Below are positions 4,448-5,999 of a stretch of DNA of 5,999 bases, piece after piece. The number at the start of each line of letters is the position of its first letter. The stretch's first letter is position 1. The notes under the pieces were generated by a model that did no database searches, was not told the DNA's origin, and saw only the letters and a program-made list of their open reading frames with translations. This DNA comes from Gracilibacteraceae bacterium (GTDB lineage: Bacteria > Bacillota > Desulfitobacteriia > Desulfitobacteriales > Syntrophobotulaceae). The translations under genes and the position numbers were made by a program. The DNA is taken from assembly GCA_031255985.1 (NCBI GenBank), contig JAIRRL010000015.1:1-5999 (forward strand), written 5' to 3'.

Positions 4448-5135
4448 CGCGCTGGGCGGATTTGGTCTTTGACGAACTGTTTAATTGCGAAGCTGTCCGG
4501 CAGGTGCATCATGTGATGACGTGTCAGCGGCAGCAAAATAAGCCCCGCTACCGTATGTTTCCCCCAAAAATCTTTCAGCCAGATGGAATCTTTGACCTCC
4601 AATAAACCGCCTTCGCTGACCAGGCGGGCCAAACAAGCGGCACCGGGTTTCCGCTTCAAGTCCCGCGGCGTCAGGGAGCGCAGAATTTCCCGCGTCCGGC
4701 GGCCGACCGCGTTGCGGTAATTTATCAGCTCCGGTTTGCGCACCTGTTTGCTGAAATCAATAATCTGCCCGTCCGTCATGGCGTTACCGGTATCTTTGAC
4801 CGTCACGTTCAGTTTGGCCATCCACTCGTCATTAAAAATTTGCGCCTGCTCCATGATCAGAAGATTGCCGGTCAAATCCTCAATCCGGGCTATATGCCAC
4901 AGATGCCAGGCTATGGTTTCGTCCTTCTCCGTGGGCATTACGCTGTAATCCTCATCGGCCAGGCCCGCCAGCAAGCCGTCGCAAAAGTAGGACTGCCGCC
5001 GGACGCCACCGCGCTCGTATGCGTGAGCGCGTGAATCGCAAGCGCCAATTCAATCGCCGCCTCAAAAGTCTTGAGCGGCTTTATCAGCTTGCGCAATTTG
5101 TCTATCTGAAGATTGTACGCCTCAATATCGAACAT
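4405..5135 (-). pseudogene. DinB-family protein, interrupted by a single-base frameshift
   Basis: DinB-like proteins are four-helix-bundle, often metal-binding enzymes of the YfiT/DinB superfamily. The N-terminal part is read from ATG 5133-5135 (MFDIEAYNLQIDKLRKLI onward) and the rest in the next frame from about 4980 (CDGLLAGLADEDYSVMPTEK onward). Joined, they make about 242 residues with likely metal ligands in WHLWHIARIEDL and LTRHHMMHLPDS. The break is at a run of four T on the minus strand (4983-4986): one more T, or a -1 slip on the TTT codon, restores SPTFCDGLL. Without it, translation stops at 4938 after about 65 residues. It may be a pseudogene, a sequencing error or, less likely, programmed frameshifting. 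A promoter at 5302-5330 gives a leader of about 160 nt containing tandem repeats. The 3' end overlaps the small plus-strand ORF. Confidence 0.8.
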
Positions 5136-5152
5136 AATGTAAACCGCCCGCA

Positions 5153-5200
5153 ACAGAAATTGCTCGACAGAACTCACGCAACAGAACTCACGCAACAGAA
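5153..5200. repeat. 14-bp tandem repeat in the DinB-like gene leader
   Basis: The unit ACAGAACTCACGCA occurs twice exactly (5167-5180 and 5181-5194). Its first six bases, ACAGAA, recur at the same 14-bp spacing at 5153 and 5195, giving four phased copies, two of them degenerate. The array lies 18 nt upstream of the ATG at 5135, within the predicted mRNA leader. Confidence 0.85.
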
Positions 5201-5277
5201 GTGATGCGGCGGAATTTTCACAGTAAAATCCCCGCGCCCAAATTGCCTCGCCCAAGAACGCGCGACCTTGAACAAAT

Positions 5278-5293
5278 ACGCGCAATAGCGCGT
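5278..5293. other. Hairpin at the 5' end of the DinB-like transcript
   Basis: ACGCGC (5278-5283) and GCGCGT (5288-5293) pair around a 4-nt loop. It lies right at the predicted transcription start of the minus-strand promoter, so it would form a 5'-terminal stem that could protect the mRNA. Confidence 0.5.
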
Positions 5294-5301
5294 TCATAAA
5301 C

Positions 5302-5330
5302 AGTATAGCATAACCGTCAAGCGATGAAAA
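5302..5330 (-). promoter_or_regulatory. Extended -10 promoter of the DinB-like gene
   Basis: On the minus strand TGCTATACT is an extended -10 (hexamer 5302-5307), with TTTTCA (5325-5330) 17 bp upstream as a fair -35. A competing pair, TTGACG with a poorer -10, overlaps it. Confidence 0.5.
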
Positions 5331-5359
5331 CACTGATGCGCAACCCTGTTTTCGTTGCA

Positions 5360-5380
5360 GTCAAACCGCCCGAGTTTGAC
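5360..5380. repeat. 7-bp inverted repeat in the divergent region
   Basis: GTCAAAC (5360-5366) and GTTTGAC (5374-5380) are perfect complements with a 7-nt spacer, between the two divergent promoters. Could be an operator; no direct support. Confidence 0.45.
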
Positions 5381-5401
5381 AGAACAAATATTGGAAATCG
5401 T

Positions 5402-5430
5402 AAAAAAACCGCAGAAATCTGCGATTTTTT
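5402..5430. terminator. Bidirectional intrinsic terminator
   Basis: CGCAG (5410-5414) pairs with CTGCG (5419-5423) around AAAT. It is flanked by seven A (5402-5408) and six T (5425-5430), which also pair after one mismatch. Both strands show a stem followed by a T run, so it would stop transcription in both directions. It sits between two divergent promoters, where no transcript is expected to end. Confidence 0.8.
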
Positions 5431-5432
5431 GC

Positions 5433-5461
5433 TTGCAATCCCCGCGATTTTAACATATAAT
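5433..5461 (+). promoter_or_regulatory. Promoter of the methyltransferase-like gene
   Basis: TTGCAA (5433-5438, four of six) and a perfect TATAAT (5456-5461) are separated by 17 bp, starting 3 nt after the terminator. Transcription would begin near 5468, leaving about 36 nt to the ATG at 5504. Confidence 0.65.
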
Positions 5462-5773
5462 ATAAAAGTAGCATAACAGCATAGGTGGAGCGAGGGGAAT
5501 GCAATGCAAATAGTTTGCACAAACAACAACGGGACAAAATATCTCCAAGTTCAAGAATCGCACTGCGATGTGTCGGAGTGGTACAATTACATAGCGAGCA
5601 ATATAAAAGACGCGGCGATGTCGGAGAAAGCCGGATGGCGCGAAAGAAGGGGCTTGGACAGGGAGAACACGATAAACGAGACCGTGGAATTGCTGAAATC
5701 ATGCGGCTTCCGCGAGGCGGAATGCATATACAGCTTTATGAAATTCGGCGCTGTATTGGCGATTAAAAAAAGT

Positions 5774-5792
5774 CGTAAAAAAGGGTTTTACG
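5774..5792. other. 7-bp hairpin upstream of ybjQ
   Basis: CGTAAAA (5774-5780) and TTTTACG (5786-5792) pair around AAGGG. It lies just upstream of the putative ybjQ promoter and could be a weak terminator of the previous gene or an operator. Confidence 0.45.
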
Positions 5793-5794
5793 CC

Positions 5795-5823
5795 TTTCGG
5801 TGCCGGAGTTTTCATTGTATAAT
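5795..5823 (+). promoter_or_regulatory. Putative promoter of ybjQ
   Basis: A perfect TATAAT (5818-5823), preceded directly by TTG, has only a poor -35 (TTTCGG, 5795-5800) at 17 bp. It would need an activator or rely on the -10 region. The leader would be about 76 nt. Confidence 0.4.
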
Positions 5824-5830
5824 AGAACAT

Positions 5831-5856
5831 GCCCGTCGCAGACTGCTTTTACGGGC
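5831..5856 (+). other. Leader hairpin of ybjQ
   Basis: GCCCGT (5831-5836) and ACGGGC (5851-5856) pair around a 14-nt loop that holds a minor GCA/TGC pair. It is at the predicted 5' end of the ybjQ mRNA. Confidence 0.4.
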
Positions 5857-5905
5857 GCGATGCTCAAACAAACCATTTCCGAGATTTTCGTAAAGGAGAA
5901 ATGCA

Positions 5906-5999
5906 ATGATTATCACGACGACGCCGAGTGTTGAAGGCCGAACCATCCGCGAGTACAAAGGGATTGTTGTAGGGGAAGTTATCTCAGGAGTCAACTTCA
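5906..5999 (+). CDS. ybjQ: YbjQ family (UPF0145) protein, 5' part only
   Basis: The first 31 residues (MIITTTPSVEGRTIREYKGI, then VVGEVISGVNF) match the strongly conserved start of UPF0145/YbjQ proteins, small homo-oligomeric cytoplasmic proteins of about 105 residues whose role is not settled (some annotations call them heavy-metal-binding). AGGAG (5894-5898) lies 7 nt before the ATG at 5906-5908; an earlier ATG at 5901 meets a stop after two codons. The gene runs off the right edge. The two plus-strand genes share the same AATGCAATG context at their starts. Confidence 0.92.
   Translation, partial: MIITTTPSVEGRTIREYKGIVVGEVISGVNF

Larger units (their letters stand above)
5504..5893 (+). pseudogene. 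C-terminal part of a SAM-dependent methyltransferase-like protein
   Basis: AGGGG (5493-5497) lies 6 nt before the ATG, so the ORF looks translatable. Residues about 25-88 (SEWYNYIASNI, then KAGWRERRGLD, ELLKSCGFREAECIYSFMKF and GAVLAIKK) resemble the C-terminal half of class I methyltransferases, where a helix and LLKSCGF lead into the last strands. The SAM-binding N-terminal half with its glycine-rich loop is absent, and upstream DNA is promoter and terminator, so the gene is truncated or is an unusual short relative. From about residue 89 the frame runs into Arg- and Cys-rich sequence that looks non-coding and covers the next gene's promoter. Removing one A from the seven-A run at 5765-5771 would instead end the protein at TAA 5819-5821. 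The family assignment is from pattern memory and is uncertain. Confidence 0.45.

Noticed and set aside
5136..5333. Upstream extension of the DinB-like gene to 5333
   Set aside because: The extra 66 residues come from the tandem repeat and promoter region; family-like sequence begins at the ATG at 5135.
5317..5702. Minus-strand open frames in the divergent region
   Set aside because: They run through the terminator and promoters and are antisense to the plus-strand gene; no ribosome binding site or family match.

Overview
The window looks like a chromosomal segment of a Bacillota (Firmicutes) bacterium, most likely a clostridial or Negativicutes-type lineage. The evidence is an RNase M5 gene (a family typical of Bacillota), strong GGAGG-type ribosome binding sites, near-perfect TTGACA/TATAAT promoters, and DinB-like, flavin reductase and YbjQ proteins of the kind common in Clostridia. 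Genus cannot be read from the sequence. Coding regions are GC-rich and the spacers are AT-rich.

Layout. Positions 1-989 (minus strand) hold a single-domain response regulator followed by an overlapping rnmV gene (RNase M5, cut by the left edge). Both are driven by a consensus promoter near 1063-1090. Positions 1313-1930 (minus) encode a flavin reductase-like FMN-binding protein with an Asn/Lys-rich N-terminal extension. Its upstream region (1943-2215) is a long purine/pyrimidine strand-asymmetric tract with a 6-bp period, which contains a short open frame for a peptide of alternating basic and hydrophobic residues. Next to it, at 2245-2285, is a perfect 16-bp inverted repeat. Positions 2325-4090 (minus) are a two-gene ABC exporter operon (ATPase then permease, 4-nt overlap). 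Its consensus promoter carries two copies of the palindrome ACGGTACCGT, one in the -35/-10 spacer and one at the transcription start. This is the classic layout of a repressor-controlled drug or lipid exporter.

Positions 4322-4447 (plus) hold a 41-codon ORF whose N-terminus resembles RelB/DinJ antitoxins but which then diverges; it overlaps convergently with the next gene. Positions 4405-5135 (minus) are a DinB-family gene interrupted by a one-base frameshift in a short T run. Its leader carries a 14-bp tandem repeat. Positions 5136-5503 are a divergent regulatory region with promoters on both strands and a strong bidirectional hairpin terminator between them. Positions 5504-5893 (plus) encode what looks like the C-terminal part of a SAM-dependent methyltransferase with a frame-shifted tail. 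Position 5906 to the right edge is the start of a YbjQ (UPF0145) gene.

The genes do not form one pathway. This is a run of small independent transcription units, several of them decayed (DinB frameshift, truncated methyltransferase, antitoxin-like fragment), with unusually repeat-rich spacers. I see no CRISPR array, tRNA, rRNA or complete insertion sequence. The points most worth a second look are the purine tract with its cationic mini-ORF, the perfect inverted repeat beside it, the double-palindrome operator of the ABC operon and the DinB frameshift.
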